Shown piece after piece: positions 1-9,271 of a stretch of DNA of 64,000 nucleotides (positions are counted from its first letter, which is position 1; each line of letters begins with the position of its first letter). The stretch covers positions 2,852,001 through 2,916,000 of the forward strand of contig CAWGLV010000001.1 in the NCBI GenBank assembly GCA_963823495.1, read 5' to 3'. The stretch comes from DATDAH01 sp963823495. Its GTDB lineage: Bacteria > Actinomycetota > Acidimicrobiia > Acidimicrobiales > DATDAH01. The position numbers and the translations under genes were made by a program. The notes under the pieces are model-generated. The model worked only from the letters and a program-made list of their open reading frames with translations, did not search any database and was not told the DNA's origin.

Positions 1-1
1 C

Positions 2-985
2 GTACTGGCCCAGGCGATGATCCTGGCGGTCGGCGGCGCCTTCGTCCTCGACGACCGCCTGACCGTGGGTGAGCTGACCGCCTTCGTCCTCTACGTCACC
101 GCGTTCTTCGCGCCCATCCAGCAGCTGGTCCAGCTCTACAACACCTACCAGCAGGGCCAGGCCGCGGTGACCAAGCTGCGGGACCTCCTCGACACCGAAC
201 CGGGGGTCGCCGAAGCCGCCGACGCCATCGACCTCCCCCCCATCGAGGGCGCGGTGGAGCTGCGCGACGTCCACTTCTCCTATGTCCCCGGCCAGCCGGT
301 CCTCGACGGCATCGACCTGCGAATCGCTCCTGGCGAGACGGTCTCCTTCGTCGGCACGACGGGCGCCGGCAAGTCCACCGTGGCCAAGCTGGTGACCCGG
401 CTCTATGACGTGGACTCCGGCGCGGTCCTCCTCGACGGGCACGACGTCCGGGACGTGACCATCGCCTCACTCCACCGCCAGATCGGCGTCGTCCCCCAGG
501 AGCCGTTCCTGTTCAACGGGTCGATCCGGGACAACATCGCCTTCGCCCGGCCCGAGGCCACCGACGACGACGTCTGGGACACCTGCCGGACCGTCGGCAT
601 CGACGACCTCGTCGAGCGCCTGCCCGATGGCCTGTCGACACCGGTGCACGAGCGGGGGGTCTCCCTCTCCTCAGGGGAACGCCAGCTGCTGGCCCTGGCC
701 CGAGCCTTCTTCGCCCGGCCCCGGGTACTGGTCCTCGACGAGGCCACCTCGAACCTGGACCTCGCCTCGGAGGCCAAGGTCGAGGCCGCCCTCGACGTCG
801 TCCTCGAAGGGCGGACGGCCATCGTGATCGCCCACCGGATGGCGACGGCCCGGCGGGCGAATCGCATCGTGGTCGTGGAGGCGGGGCGCATCGTCGAGGT
901 CGGTCCCCACGACGATCTGGTGGCGAGCGGCGGCGCCTACGCCGCCATGTTCGCGACGTGGGAGCGCCATCGGGACGGACCGTGA
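2..985 (+). CDS. ABC exporter, C-terminal part with ATPase domain (5' partial)
   Basis: The frame is open to the left edge of the window, so the N-terminus and most of the membrane domain are missing. The first ~45 visible residues look like the last transmembrane helices of an ABC exporter. A complete nucleotide-binding domain follows, with Walker A GTTGAGKST, signature LSSGERQ and Walker B VLVLDEAT, then the H-loop IAHR. The MsbA/multidrug-type fusion of membrane and ATPase domains suggests export of a hydrophobic substrate, which cannot be named. The next gene starts one base after its stop. Confidence 0.93.
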   Translation, partial: VLAQAMILAVGGAFVLDDRLTVGELTAFVLYVTAFFAPIQQLVQLYNTYQQGQAAVTKLRDLLDTEPGVAEAADAIDLPPIEGAVELRDVHFSYVPGQPVLDGIDLRIAPGETVSFVGTTGAGKSTVAKLVTRLYDVDSGAVLLDGHDVRDVTIASLHRQIGVVPQEPFLFNGSIRDNIAFARPEATDDDVWDTCRTVGIDDLVERLPDGLSTPVHERGVSLSSGERQLLALARAFFARPRVLVLDEATSNLDLASEAKVEAALDVVLEGRTAIVIAHRMATARRANRIVVVEAGRIVEVGPHDDLVASGGAYAAMFATWERHRDGP

Positions 986-986
986 G

Positions 987-1709
987 ATGACCGTCTCCCA
1001 GCTCCTGGTGATCACCGTCGCCATCGCCGTCGGCTCACTCATCCAGGGCGCGGCCGGCTTCGGGGCCAACCTGCTCGCCGTGCCCGTCCTCGTCCTGGTG
1101 GATCCCGGCCTGGTCCCCGGCCCGGCCCTCGTGGCCGCCCTGGTCCTCAACGCCATGATCGCCCACCGCGAGTCCGGGAAGGGCCACCTGGGCGACACGG
1201 CCTGGGCCCTCGGCGGCCGGGTCGTCGGCACCGTCGTGGGCGTCGCCGTCCTGGGGGTGGTGACCGGCCACGACATCGGACTGGTCGTCGGCCTGCTGCT
1301 CCTCGCCAGCGTCGCGATCAGCACCCGCGGGTGGGACATCCGGCCGACGCCGAGGATCGTGGTCGGCGCCGGTCTGGCCTCCGGCTTCATGGCCACCACG
1401 GTCGCGGTCGGCGGACCGCCGATCGCCCTCGTCTACCAGAAGGCCGAGGGACCGGTCCTGCGGGCCACCCTGAGCCGGTACCTGCTCGTGGGCACCGCGT
1501 TCTCCATCGTCGCCTTGTCCGTCGGCGGGCAGTTCGACGGCGAGGCGATGCGCCACGGCCTCCTCCTGGTCCCCGGCACGCTCGCGGGGTTCGCCCTCTC
1601 GGGTCGCCTCGCCACGGTCCTCGACCAGGGCCGGATCCGCGCCGCGGTCCTGAGCCTCACGGTCATCTCGGCCCTGGTCGTCCTGGTCGACTGGACCCTC
1701 ACCCGATGA
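987..1709 (+). CDS. TauE/SafE-family membrane permease
   Basis: A 240-residue protein with about eight hydrophobic segments and almost no soluble loops. The N-terminal G-x-x-QGAAGFG element and the repeated half are typical of the TauE/SafE (DUF81) family, which exports sulfite or sulfonate-related organic anions. The substrate here is unknown. It begins one base after the ABC exporter stop and its TGA overlaps the next ATG (ATGA), so the three genes are probably co-transcribed. Confidence 0.88.
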   Translation: MTVSQLLVITVAIAVGSLIQGAAGFGANLLAVPVLVLVDPGLVPGPALVAALVLNAMIAHRESGKGHLGDTAWALGGRVVGTVVGVAVLGVVTGHDIGLVVGLLLLASVAISTRGWDIRPTPRIVVGAGLASGFMATTVAVGGPPIALVYQKAEGPVLRATLSRYLLVGTAFSIVALSVGGQFDGEAMRHGLLLVPGTLAGFALSGRLATVLDQGRIRAAVLSLTVISALVVLVDWTLTR

Positions 1710-2503
1710 GCCGTCCCGCGGCACTCGTCCTCGACGACGTCGGCGTCCGCATCGAGGGACGCCAGGTCCTGGCCGGCGTGAGCTGGACGGTGGCCGACGG
1801 CCACCGGTGGGTCGTGTTGGGTCCGAACGGATCGGGCAAGACCACCCTGCTACGGGTCGCCTCGCTCTACCTGCACCCGACCTCGGGTTCGGTCCAGGTC
1901 CTGGGGCTCCCGGTGGGCCGGCTGGACGTCCGGGCGACGCGGCCACGGATCGGCCTGGCCAGTGCGGCTCTGGCCGACCAGGTCCGATCGCAGGTCACGG
2001 CGCGGGACGCGGTCATGACCGCTCGCCACGGCGCCTTGGAGGCCTGGTGGCACACCTACACCGATGCCGATCGGGAGCGGGCCGAGTCCCTCCTGGCCCG
2101 CTTCGGCGTGGGGGACCGGGCCGAGCAGCCGTTCGGCACGCTCAGTTCGGGCGAACGACAGCGCGTGCAACTGGCCCGCACGCTCATGACCGACCCCGAC
2201 CTCGTCCTCCTCGACGAGCCCGCCGCCGGTCTCGACCTCGGCGCTCGGGAGGACCTCCTGGAGCGCCTCGAGGAGGTGGCGAGCGATCCCTCGACCCCGC
2301 CCCTCGTGCTGGTCACCCACCACGTGGAGGAGATCCCGGACGGATTCACCCATGCCCTCGTGCTGGCGGAGGGGGCCGTGGTGGCCCGAGGCCCCATCGG
2401 CGAGGTGGTGACCGACGCGGTGCTGTCCCGGGCCTTCGGCCTCCCCCTGACCGTCGAACACCACGATGGTCGCTGGCGGGCCCGCGCCCGGTCCCCGCGA
2501 TAG
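1706..2503 (+). CDS. Stand-alone ABC transporter ATP-binding protein
   Basis: A 265-residue ATPase with Walker A GPNGSGKTT, signature LSSGERQRV, Walker B LVLLDEPAAG and H-loop VTHH. The ATG at 1706 is chosen because it overlaps the upstream stop (ATGA); longer frames run through the TauE gene. It resembles the ModF/YlmA-type cytosolic ABC ATPases. No cognate permease of classical type is adjacent apart from the TauE-like protein, so its partner is unclear. Confidence 0.9.
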   Translation: MSRPAALVLDDVGVRIEGRQVLAGVSWTVADGHRWVVLGPNGSGKTTLLRVASLYLHPTSGSVQVLGLPVGRLDVRATRPRIGLASAALADQVRSQVTARDAVMTARHGALEAWWHTYTDADRERAESLLARFGVGDRAEQPFGTLSSGERQRVQLARTLMTDPDLVLLDEPAAGLDLGAREDLLERLEEVASDPSTPPLVLVTHHVEEIPDGFTHALVLAEGAVVARGPIGEVVTDAVLSRAFGLPLTVEHHDGRWRARARSPR

Positions 2504-2519
2504 GCCTCCCCGCTCCGGA

Positions 2520-2957
2520 TCAGTCGAGCAGGGCCAGGAGCCGGGGACGGGCGCGGTCCACCTCGTCGGCCAGCAGGCGCTCGATCATCGGGCCCCACAG
2601 TGCCCCGCCGTAGTGCAACGACATCGTCAGGCGGCTGCCGTCCTCGGTCGGGGAGACCTGGGCGGTCAGCGTCCAGGGCGACCGGCTGCGTTCGCCGTTC
2701 TCCCGCCGCTCGAACACCACACGCTCGGGAACCTCGTGGACCGTGCGGACCATGCGGAGCCGCTTCGACCGGGCCAGCGGGCCCAGCCGGCCGCGGAGTT
2801 CGACGGCCCACGCCGGGCCCCCGTCGCCGACGAGGGCGTCGGTGGGTGTGGCCTGCACCACGATGTCCAGCCAACGGCGGTACTGACCCAGGTCCTCGAC
2901 GACGGCGAAGAGCCGGGCCGCGGTCGCCGGGGTCTCCACCTGCTCGGTCCGTTCCAT
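2520..2957 (-). CDS. SRPBCC (START-like) family protein
   Basis: About 145 residues with the pattern of a polyketide cyclase/START-like ligand-binding fold: an N-terminal strand (RTEQVETPATAARLFAVV), a central region and a long amphipathic C-terminal helix. The ATG at 2957 overlaps the stop of the upstream gene by one base (TGATG), which fixes the start better than longer options. The ligand is unknown. Translational coupling to the PLP enzyme suggests a shared transcript, not necessarily a shared pathway. Confidence 0.8.
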   Translation of the reverse strand: MERTEQVETPATAARLFAVVEDLGQYRRWLDIVVQATPTDALVGDGGPAWAVELRGRLGPLARSKRLRMVRTVHEVPERVVFERRENGERSRSPWTLTAQVSPTEDGSRLTMSLHYGGALWGPMIERLLADEVDRARPRLLALLD

Positions 2958-3907
2958 CAGGCCAGCCCCGCCGGGTCGGTGTTGGCCCCACACACGAGCA
3001 CCGCAACCGTCTCACCGGGGGCCGGTCGATAGGCCCCCGACACCAGCGCGGCCAGCGCCGCGGCCCCACCCGGCTCGACCACGAGACGGAGCTCGGACCA
3101 GAGGCGGCCCTGCGTGTCGGCGATGGCCTCGTCGGTGACCGTGGCGCAGTCGCCCACCCAGCGGCGGGCCGCGGCGAACGGTCGGGCCCCGACCCGCCGG
3201 GCCCCGAGGGAGTCCGAGGCGAGCCCGGAGACCGTGACGTCGACGGGCCGGCCGGCCTCGAGGGCCGCGCCGAGACAACGAGACGTCTCGGGCTCGACGG
3301 CCACGACCTTCGCCCGCCCCCGGTACCAGGACGCCACCCCCCCGATCAGTCCGCCGCCGCCGACGGCGACCAGGACGGTGTCGACCTCGGGCGCCTGGCC
3401 CTCCAGCTCGCGGCCGAGGGTCCCCTGACCGGCGACCACCTCCGGGAGGTCGTAGGGGTGACAGACGAGCGCGCCGGTCTCGGCCGCCCGCAGGTCACAG
3501 GCGGCTTGGGCGTCGTCATAGAGCGCACCGGTGCGACGGACGTCGACCGGATACCGGGCGAGGCGCTCGAGCTTGATCGCGGGGGCGGCCTCGGGGACGT
3601 GGATCTCCGCGTGCAGGCCCAACACCGTGGCCGCGTGGGCCACGGCGGCGGCGTGGTTGCCCCCCGAAGCGGCGATGACCCCGGCCTCGGGCACCGCGTT
3701 GGCCAGGATGCGGTTGAAGGCCCCGCGCGGCTTGAACGACCCGGTGTGCTGCAGCAGCTCCAGCTTCAGGACGAGGTCGAGATCCGGAGGCAGCGCGAAG
3801 GCCCCGGGCCCGGGCCGCACCACCGGGGTCACCCGGACGTGGTCACCGATGCGCGCCGCCGCAGCCTCGATGTCCTCGACGCTGACGACGTCGTCCCGGC
3901 CGGTCAT
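2957..3907 (-). CDS. Threonine/serine dehydratase-like PLP enzyme
   Basis: A 316-residue fold-type II PLP protein. The Schiff-base lysine lies in GSFKPRGA (about residue 60), the phosphate loop is VGGGGLIGG, and the ASGGNH block that holds the cofactor ring is present. This matches threonine ammonia-lyase, which makes 2-oxobutanoate from threonine, but serine or hydroxyaspartate lyases have the same motifs. There is no C-terminal ACT regulatory domain, so it would be the catabolic, short form. It is followed by the SRPBCC gene with a one-base overlap. Confidence 0.85.
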   Translation of the reverse strand: MTGRDDVVSVEDIEAAAARIGDHVRVTPVVRPGPGAFALPPDLDLVLKLELLQHTGSFKPRGAFNRILANAVPEAGVIAASGGNHAAAVAHAATVLGLHAEIHVPEAAPAIKLERLARYPVDVRRTGALYDDAQAACDLRAAETGALVCHPYDLPEVVAGQGTLGRELEGQAPEVDTVLVAVGGGGLIGGVASWYRGRAKVVAVEPETSRCLGAALEAGRPVDVTVSGLASDSLGARRVGARPFAAARRWVGDCATVTDEAIADTQGRLWSELRLVVEPGGAAALAALVSGAYRPAPGETVAVLVCGANTDPAGLA

Positions 3908-3959
3908 CCGCCGGAGCGTAGGAGGCGGTTCCGGTTCTGGTGACGATCGGGTGGCTGCC

Positions 3960-5162
3960 TCAGCGGCCGGGACCGCGCCGGAGGGGGGCGAGGACGTGTT
4001 CGCCGTCGATCTGGTCCACGGCGTGCAGGAGCGGGTAGGGATCGATCGCTTCCCCGCCGTCGGGATGGATCTCGTAGTGCAGGTGCGGCGGGGTGGAGAT
4101 GGCGTTTCCGGTGTTGCCCACGTACCCGATGACCTCGCCCGCCTCGACGAGGGTGCCGTCGGTGATGCCCTCGGCGTAGTCGATCAGGTGGGCGTAGTAG
4201 TACTGGGTCCCGCTCTCCCCGATGACCCAGAGCTTGATGCCGCCGAGGGTGCCGGTGCCCATGTTGTCGATGATCCCGCGCTCGGAAGCGAGCAGCGGTG
4301 TCCCCATGGGGGCGAAGATGTCGGCGCCCTGGTGGCTGCGCCCACCCGAGCGCGGGGCGCCGAACGTGCTCGAGAAGGTGTGCGGGTCCGCGACCGGGAA
4401 CACGAACCCGGTGATCACGATCTCGCTACCCGCCTCGAAGACCCGGAGGGCGAAGTCCGCGGAGTCCAGCTGCGCCCGCAACGGCGCCCGCCGGGCCCGG
4501 ACCACTCGGAGTTCGGCCTCGGTCTGGGCGGCCTGCTCGAGCACCCGGCTCAGGCGGGCGGTGACGTCCAGGCGATGGGCCAGCAGGCGATCGGCCTGTT
4601 CCTGGTCGGCCTCCATGATCGTGCGCACGATCGTGGCGCGCTCCTCCACCTGGTTGGGGTCCGCGCTGTACGCCGCCTCGATCTCGCTGTCGTTTCCCGC
4701 GACGTAGGCGCCCACGGCCCGTTCGACCATCCGTTGGCGGGCCAGCACCGTCCGCCGGGCCACGGCCCGCTGACGGACGACGAGATCGGCACTCAGCCGG
4801 TCGAAGGCCTCGCCATCGGCGACGAGTCGGCGGATGCGGGCACGGAGGGCGTCCAACTCGGCCTGCACGGCATCGCGTCGGGCCTGGGCCTCGGCGCTGC
4901 TGATCCGGAGGACCTCGTTGACGTTGTCGGGATCAGCGGGCTCGATCGGCGCCACGTCCCGCCCCGCGGGTCGCGTGACGCCGCTGTGGTCCCCGGTGTG
5001 GCCGACGTCGATCCCGGAGGGCAGCGTCGTCGACGTGGTGGGGTTCGGCTTCGGGTTCGACGGGGGCGGCCGCTGGTCGCCCTCGGCCAGGACCGGGGCG
5101 ATGGACCCCAGCAGCACGGCGAGCACGACCGCGGCGACCACTGACGGGCGGCGGCGGGGCAT
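3960..5162 (-). CDS. Secreted M23 (LytM-type) peptidoglycan endopeptidase
   Basis: A 400-residue protein with a signal peptide (MPRRR, then a hydrophobic stretch ending near VLAEG), a Pro/Thr-rich linker, a charged coiled-coil section at about residues 75-210 and a C-terminal LytM domain. Zinc ligands are visible as HQGAD and HLHYE. The coiled coil plus M23 layout is that of EnvC/NlpD-like or mycobacterial wall hydrolases that act at division or growth zones. Both catalytic motifs are present, so an active enzyme is likely. A CRP-like palindrome lies about 95 bases upstream of the start. Confidence 0.9.
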   Translation of the reverse strand: MPRRRPSVVAAVVLAVLLGSIAPVLAEGDQRPPPSNPKPNPTTSTTLPSGIDVGHTGDHSGVTRPAGRDVAPIEPADPDNVNEVLRISSAEAQARRDAVQAELDALRARIRRLVADGEAFDRLSADLVVRQRAVARRTVLARQRMVERAVGAYVAGNDSEIEAAYSADPNQVEERATIVRTIMEADQEQADRLLAHRLDVTARLSRVLEQAAQTEAELRVVRARRAPLRAQLDSADFALRVFEAGSEIVITGFVFPVADPHTFSSTFGAPRSGGRSHQGADIFAPMGTPLLASERGIIDNMGTGTLGGIKLWVIGESGTQYYYAHLIDYAEGITDGTLVEAGEVIGYVGNTGNAISTPPHLHYEIHPDGGEAIDPYPLLHAVDQIDGEHVLAPLRRGPGR

Positions 5163-5254
5163 CCCCCACCAGATCGACCACGGAGCGTGAGACTTGAGGG
5201 CCGAGTCGATCTTGGGATCTTCGCGCCCCTTTCAAGTTATTTCAAGCTTTTTCA

Positions 5255-5268
5255 GTGACCTTTGTCAC
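5255..5268. promoter_or_regulatory. CRP/GlxR-like palindrome upstream of the M23 gene
   Basis: GTGA-N6-TCAC fits the core of the CRP/GlxR operator (TGTGA-N6-TCACA). It lies ~93 bases before the M23 start, next to an unusually AT-rich stretch (5230-5254) with repeated TTCAAG. CRP-family control of cell-wall hydrolases is known in actinobacteria. The site also overlaps the end of the convergent-side acyl-CoA dehydrogenase gene, so function is inferred only. Confidence 0.45.
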
Positions 5269-6404
5269 GGGGCGTCCAGCTGGGCCACCGTCCGGAGCAT
5301 CACCTCGTCGGCCCCGCCCCCGATGCCCCAGAGCCGCTGGTCCCGCAGGTAGCGCGCTGTCCAGTGCTCCTCCATGTACCCGAGACCGCCGTGGAACTGC
5401 AGGCACGTGTCGGCCACCCGGCGCAGCAGGCGACCGGCGGTGAGCTTGGCGATGGCCACCATCCGCCGCGTGTCGGCCCCGGCGATGAAGGCCTCGGCGA
5501 CCGCGTAGTTGTAGTGCTTCAACAGATCCACCTCGGCGGCCACCTCGGCCAGTGAGTACGCGAGGTAGTCGTTGCCGTAGAGCGGGCCGCCGAAGGCCTC
5601 ACGGTCGCCCAGGTACGCACGGGTGGCCGCCAGTGCCTGCTCCATGGACCCCACCGCCTGGTAGCTGGCGATCATCCGCTCCTGGAGGAACTGCTCCATC
5701 TGCTGCTGAAAGCCCCGCCCCTCGGTCCCGATCAGGTGCTCGGCCGGCACCCGCACACCGTCGAACACCAACTCCGCGGTGTCCGAGGACCGCATGCCGA
5801 GCTTGTCGAGGGTGCGACTGACCGCCAGCCCCGGGGTGTCGCGGGGCACGATGATCTGGGAGATGCCCCGGGACCCGCCGTCGTCGGAGGTCCGGGCCAG
5901 TACGCAGATCCAGTCCGCCTGGGCCCCGTTCGTGATGAACAGCTTCGTGCCGTCGATGACCCATTCGTCACCGTCGCGCCGGGCGCGGGTGCGTAGGCCG
6001 GCGACATCGGAACCCGCATCCGGCTCGGTGACGGCGACGGCGGCGACGGCCGTCCCGGCCACCGCGGGCACGAGGAAGCGCTGCTTCAGCTCCTCGCTGC
6101 CGTACCGGTGCAGGGAGGGTGTGGCCATGTCGCTCTGCACCGAGATCGCCATCGGCACGCCGCCGCAGGCGATCCGGCCGATCTCCTCGCCGTAGACGAC
6201 GGTGAAGCTGTGATCGGCTCCTTGTCCGCCGTAGGCCGGGTCGTACTCGATGCCCAACAGGCCGGCGGCACCGAGGACCGGGAAGAGCTCGTGGGCCGGG
6301 AACCACCCGCCGGCTTCCCACTCGTCCACATGGGGGTTGATCTCCCGCTCGACGATGTCACGGACCGTCTTGCGGAAGAGGTCGTGGTCCTCGGTGAAGC
6401 GCAC
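5265..6404 (-). CDS. Acyl-CoA dehydrogenase
   Basis: A 379-residue flavoprotein with the full acyl-CoA dehydrogenase pattern: helical N-terminus, the middle-domain motif AVTEPDAGSDVAGL, and the C-terminal FHGGLGYMEE signature. A catalytic glutamate is expected in the C-terminal helix region (the ...MEEHWTARYLRD... segment). The GTG start at 6404 has a good AGGAG site about six bases upstream. It follows another acyl-CoA dehydrogenase by eight bases, so the pair may oxidise the same or successive acyl-CoAs. The chain-length or branched-chain specificity cannot be read. Confidence 0.93.
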   Translation of the reverse strand: MRFTEDHDLFRKTVRDIVEREINPHVDEWEAGGWFPAHELFPVLGAAGLLGIEYDPAYGGQGADHSFTVVYGEEIGRIACGGVPMAISVQSDMATPSLHRYGSEELKQRFLVPAVAGTAVAAVAVTEPDAGSDVAGLRTRARRDGDEWVIDGTKLFITNGAQADWICVLARTSDDGGSRGISQIIVPRDTPGLAVSRTLDKLGMRSSDTAELVFDGVRVPAEHLIGTEGRGFQQQMEQFLQERMIASYQAVGSMEQALAATRAYLGDREAFGGPLYGNDYLAYSLAEVAAEVDLLKHYNYAVAEAFIAGADTRRMVAIAKLTAGRLLRRVADTCLQFHGGLGYMEEHWTARYLRDQRLWGIGGGADEVMLRTVAQLDAP

Positions 6405-6412
6405 GCTGGCTC

Positions 6413-7594
6413 CTAGGTGAAGGCGGGGGTGCCCGTGATGGCCTGGCCGAGCACCAGGGTGTGGATCTCGTTGGTGCCCTCGTAGGTGAAGACCGACTCG
6501 AGGTTGTTCATGTGCCGGATCACGGGGTACTCGAGGGTGATCCCGTTGGCCCCCAGCAGGCTACGGGCCTCCCGGGCCACGTCGAGGGCCTGGCGTACGT
6601 TGTCGAGCTTGCCGAAGCTCACCTGGGCCGGGGTGATCTCGCCGCGGTCCTTGAGTCGCCCGAGGTGCAGCGCCAGCAGCGCCGCCCGGTTCACCTGGAC
6701 GAGCATCTCGACCAGCTTGCGCTGCACGAGCTGGAACCCGGCCAGGGGGCGGTCGAACTGGTGCCGGTCCTTGGTGTAGGCCAACGCCGCCTCGTAACAG
6801 GCCCGGGCTGCGCCCACGGCGCCGCACACGATCCCGAAGCGGGCCTCGGAGAGGCAGGACAGGGGGCCGCGCATGCTCGCCACGCCCGGCAGCACGGCGG
6901 AGGCCGGGAGACGTACATCGGTGAGGACCAACTCGGAGGTCACCGACGCCCGCAGGGACAGCTTCCGGTGGATGTCGTTGGCGACGAATCCCGGGGTGTC
7001 GGTGGGGACCACGAACCCCCGCACGCCGTCGTCGGTCACCGCCCACACCACCGCGACGTCGGCCAGCCCCCCGTTGGTGATCCACATCTTGGTGCCGTTG
7101 AGCACCCAGTCGTCGCCGTCCCGCCGGGCCCGCGTCCGCATCGACGACGGGTCGCTGCCCGAATCGGGCTCGGTCAGGCCGAAGCAGCCGACGGCCTCGC
7201 CCGCCGCCATCGCCGGGAGCCATTCCTGCTTCTGCTCCTCGCTCCCGTAGGCGTGGATGGGGAACATCGCCAACGACCCCTGGACCGAGACGAAGCTGCG
7301 GAACCCGCTGTCGCCCGCCTCCAGCTCCTGACAGGCCAAGCCGTAGGCGACGGCGCTGGCCCCGGCGCACCCGTAGCCGTCGAGGTGCATGCCCAGCAGG
7401 CCGAGGGCGCCCATCTCCTTGGCCATCTCGACGGGGAACGTGCCCGCCTCGAACCACTCGGCGATGTCCGGCAGGACGCGGTCGTCCACGAAGGCCCGCA
7501 CGGTGTCCCGCAGGAGGCGCTCCTCGTCATCGAGCAGGGCGTCGACGGCGAGGAAGTCGAGGGGGTCGTTGCGGCGGTCGATGGCGGTGGTCAC
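6413..7594 (-). CDS. Acyl-CoA dehydrogenase (glutaryl-CoA dehydrogenase-like)
   Basis: About 393 residues. The middle motif GLTEPDSGSDPSSMRTRA and the C-terminal YEGTNEIHTLVLGQAITG are characteristic; the EGTNEIH glutamate region and GANGI resemble glutaryl-CoA dehydrogenases, which oxidise and decarboxylate. The GTG at 7594 (VTTAIDRR) is preferred to a longer frame whose first residues look non-coding. It is upstream of and co-directional with the second dehydrogenase. Exact substrate is uncertain. Confidence 0.9.
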   Translation of the reverse strand: MTTAIDRRNDPLDFLAVDALLDDEERLLRDTVRAFVDDRVLPDIAEWFEAGTFPVEMAKEMGALGLLGMHLDGYGCAGASAVAYGLACQELEAGDSGFRSFVSVQGSLAMFPIHAYGSEEQKQEWLPAMAAGEAVGCFGLTEPDSGSDPSSMRTRARRDGDDWVLNGTKMWITNGGLADVAVVWAVTDDGVRGFVVPTDTPGFVANDIHRKLSLRASVTSELVLTDVRLPASAVLPGVASMRGPLSCLSEARFGIVCGAVGAARACYEAALAYTKDRHQFDRPLAGFQLVQRKLVEMLVQVNRAALLALHLGRLKDRGEITPAQVSFGKLDNVRQALDVAREARSLLGANGITLEYPVIRHMNNLESVFTYEGTNEIHTLVLGQAITGTPAFT

Positions 7595-7720
7595 CGCACC
7601 ATCGTGGCCCCGTCGCGCCCGAAGGGCCACCCGAGGGCGTCACCGGCCTGCCCGCGCCCGACCCCGTGCCGCCCCCCCCGGGGCGTGACGGGCGTCGCCC
7701 CGCTCCACAATGGTGCGGCC

Positions 7721-9204
7721 ATGGCGACCCTCCCCCTCGACGCCGACGACCCGCGGACGTTGGGCCCGTACTCCCTCCGGGCCCGCCTGGGCGAGGGGGG
7801 CATGGGGGTCGTCTACCTCGCCGACGGCCCCGACGGACCCGTCGCCCTGAAGGTCGTGCGCCGCCTGCTCGCGGCCGACGAGACCTTCCGCACCCGGTTC
7901 CGCCGGGAGGTGCTCGCCGCCCGGCGCGTTACCGGTCGCGGCGTCGTCGAGTTGCTCGACGCCGACACCGACGGTGACCAGCCGTATCTGGCGATGACCT
8001 ACGTCGAGGGCCCCACCCTCCTCGAGGAGGTGAACGCGTCCGGGCCTCTCCGCGGCGACCGGCTGAAGGCTCTCATGGTCGCCCTCGCGGAAGCCGTCGG
8101 CACGATCCACCGCGCCGGGGTCACCCATCGGGACCTCAAGCCCGGCAACGTGCTGCTCACCGAGGACCAGCCGGTCGTGGTGGACTTCGGCGTGGCCACG
8201 GCGACCGAGGCCACCTCGATCACCGTGGTGGGCACGGTGATGGGATCGCCGGGCTGGATGGCCCCCGAGCAGGTGAGCGGCGGCCCGCCGTCCCCGGCGA
8301 TGGACGTCTTCGCCTGGGGGTCCCTCGTGACCTGGGCGGCGACCGGCCGCAACCCCTTCGGCACCGGCCGGCCCGAGGCCGTCGCCTACCGGATCATCCA
8401 CGACGAGCCGGACCTCGAGGGGATGCCCGACGAGCTCCGACCCGTCGTCGCCGCCGCCCTGGCCAAGGATCCCGGGGCACGGCCGTCCGCCGACGAGCTG
8501 TTGGCCCGACTCCTGGGTGATGCGCCCCAGAGCCCCCCCGAGGCCCTGGCCGCCGATGCCACCGCCCTGCTGGCCCGGACCTGGGTCCAGACACCGGTGC
8601 AACCCATCGCGCCCCCGGATCCCCCTTCGGCTGTACAGACGACCGCCGCACCGGAGTTGCGGCGCGGGCGAGGCCGACGAGGGGCATTGGTCGTCCTGGT
8701 GCTGCTCCTCGCCGTCGGTGTCGGGCTCGGCGTCGGCTTCGGCCTCCGGGCGTACCAGGACCGCGCCGGCACGGCGAGCGAGGCCGAGAGCTTCCCCCCG
8801 CGTCGACCACCACGACCACCACGACCACCACCACGATCCCCACCGATGCGATCTCGGTCCGTTGGGTCATCGCCGACGATGGTGACCGGGTCCTCGGTGA
8901 GGCCTGCCAGGCCGACCCCCCGCACGACGCCACCGCCACCCTCGAGGTCCAGGACGAGAGCGGTACGACCCTGGCCGAGCCCGTCGCCGCCGGCGAAGGC
9001 GTGGCCGAGATCGGCACCGGCCTGCTCGACGACGTCTTCAACTTCACCTCGTGCGCCTACACGATCGCCTTCGACGCCGTGCCCGAGTCCGCCGTCTACG
9101 TCCTGGTCCCGAGCAGCGGGGACGAACCCGTGAGCCTCCTGCGCGCCGATCTCGAGTCCGCAGGCTGGCAGGCCGAGATCGTGGTGAACACGGGCGACTT
9201 CTGA
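7721..9204 (+). CDS. Membrane-anchored Ser/Thr protein kinase, one-base frameshift in the linker
   Basis: The kinase domain (about residues 15-270) has the G-loop LGEGGMG, the lysine in VALKVVR, THRDLKPGN and VDFG. A single transmembrane helix follows near residues 322-345. Just after it the frame breaks at a run of six C (8794-8799). If one base is added there the protein continues as a Thr-rich linker and a ~110-residue extracellular domain ending NTGDF at 9204, giving ~494 residues. Without correction it would end in a Pro/Arg-rich shadow at 9133. Either decay, slippage or a consensus error explains this. The PknB-like layout suggests a sensor kinase. Confidence 0.85.
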
Positions 9205-9220
9205 CCCGGCGAAAACGCGG

Positions 9221-9250
9221 AGGAGGGGCGGGCCGGAGCCCGCCCCTCCT
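9221..9250. terminator. Hairpin between the kinase and Flp pilin gene 1
   Basis: A perfect 13-bp GC-rich inverted repeat (arms 9221-9233 and 9238-9250, loop CGGA) sits between two convergent genes and could end transcription from both sides. No clear U-tract follows. A nearly identical hairpin lies downstream of the second pilin copy. Confidence 0.7.
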
Positions 9251-9271
9251 CCAGTTGTCCGTGGAGACGGA

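Noticed and set aside
8794..8799. Programmed -1 frameshift as the sole explanation for the kinase
   Set aside because: No downstream structure was analysed and many other indels exist in the window, so an error is at least as likely.
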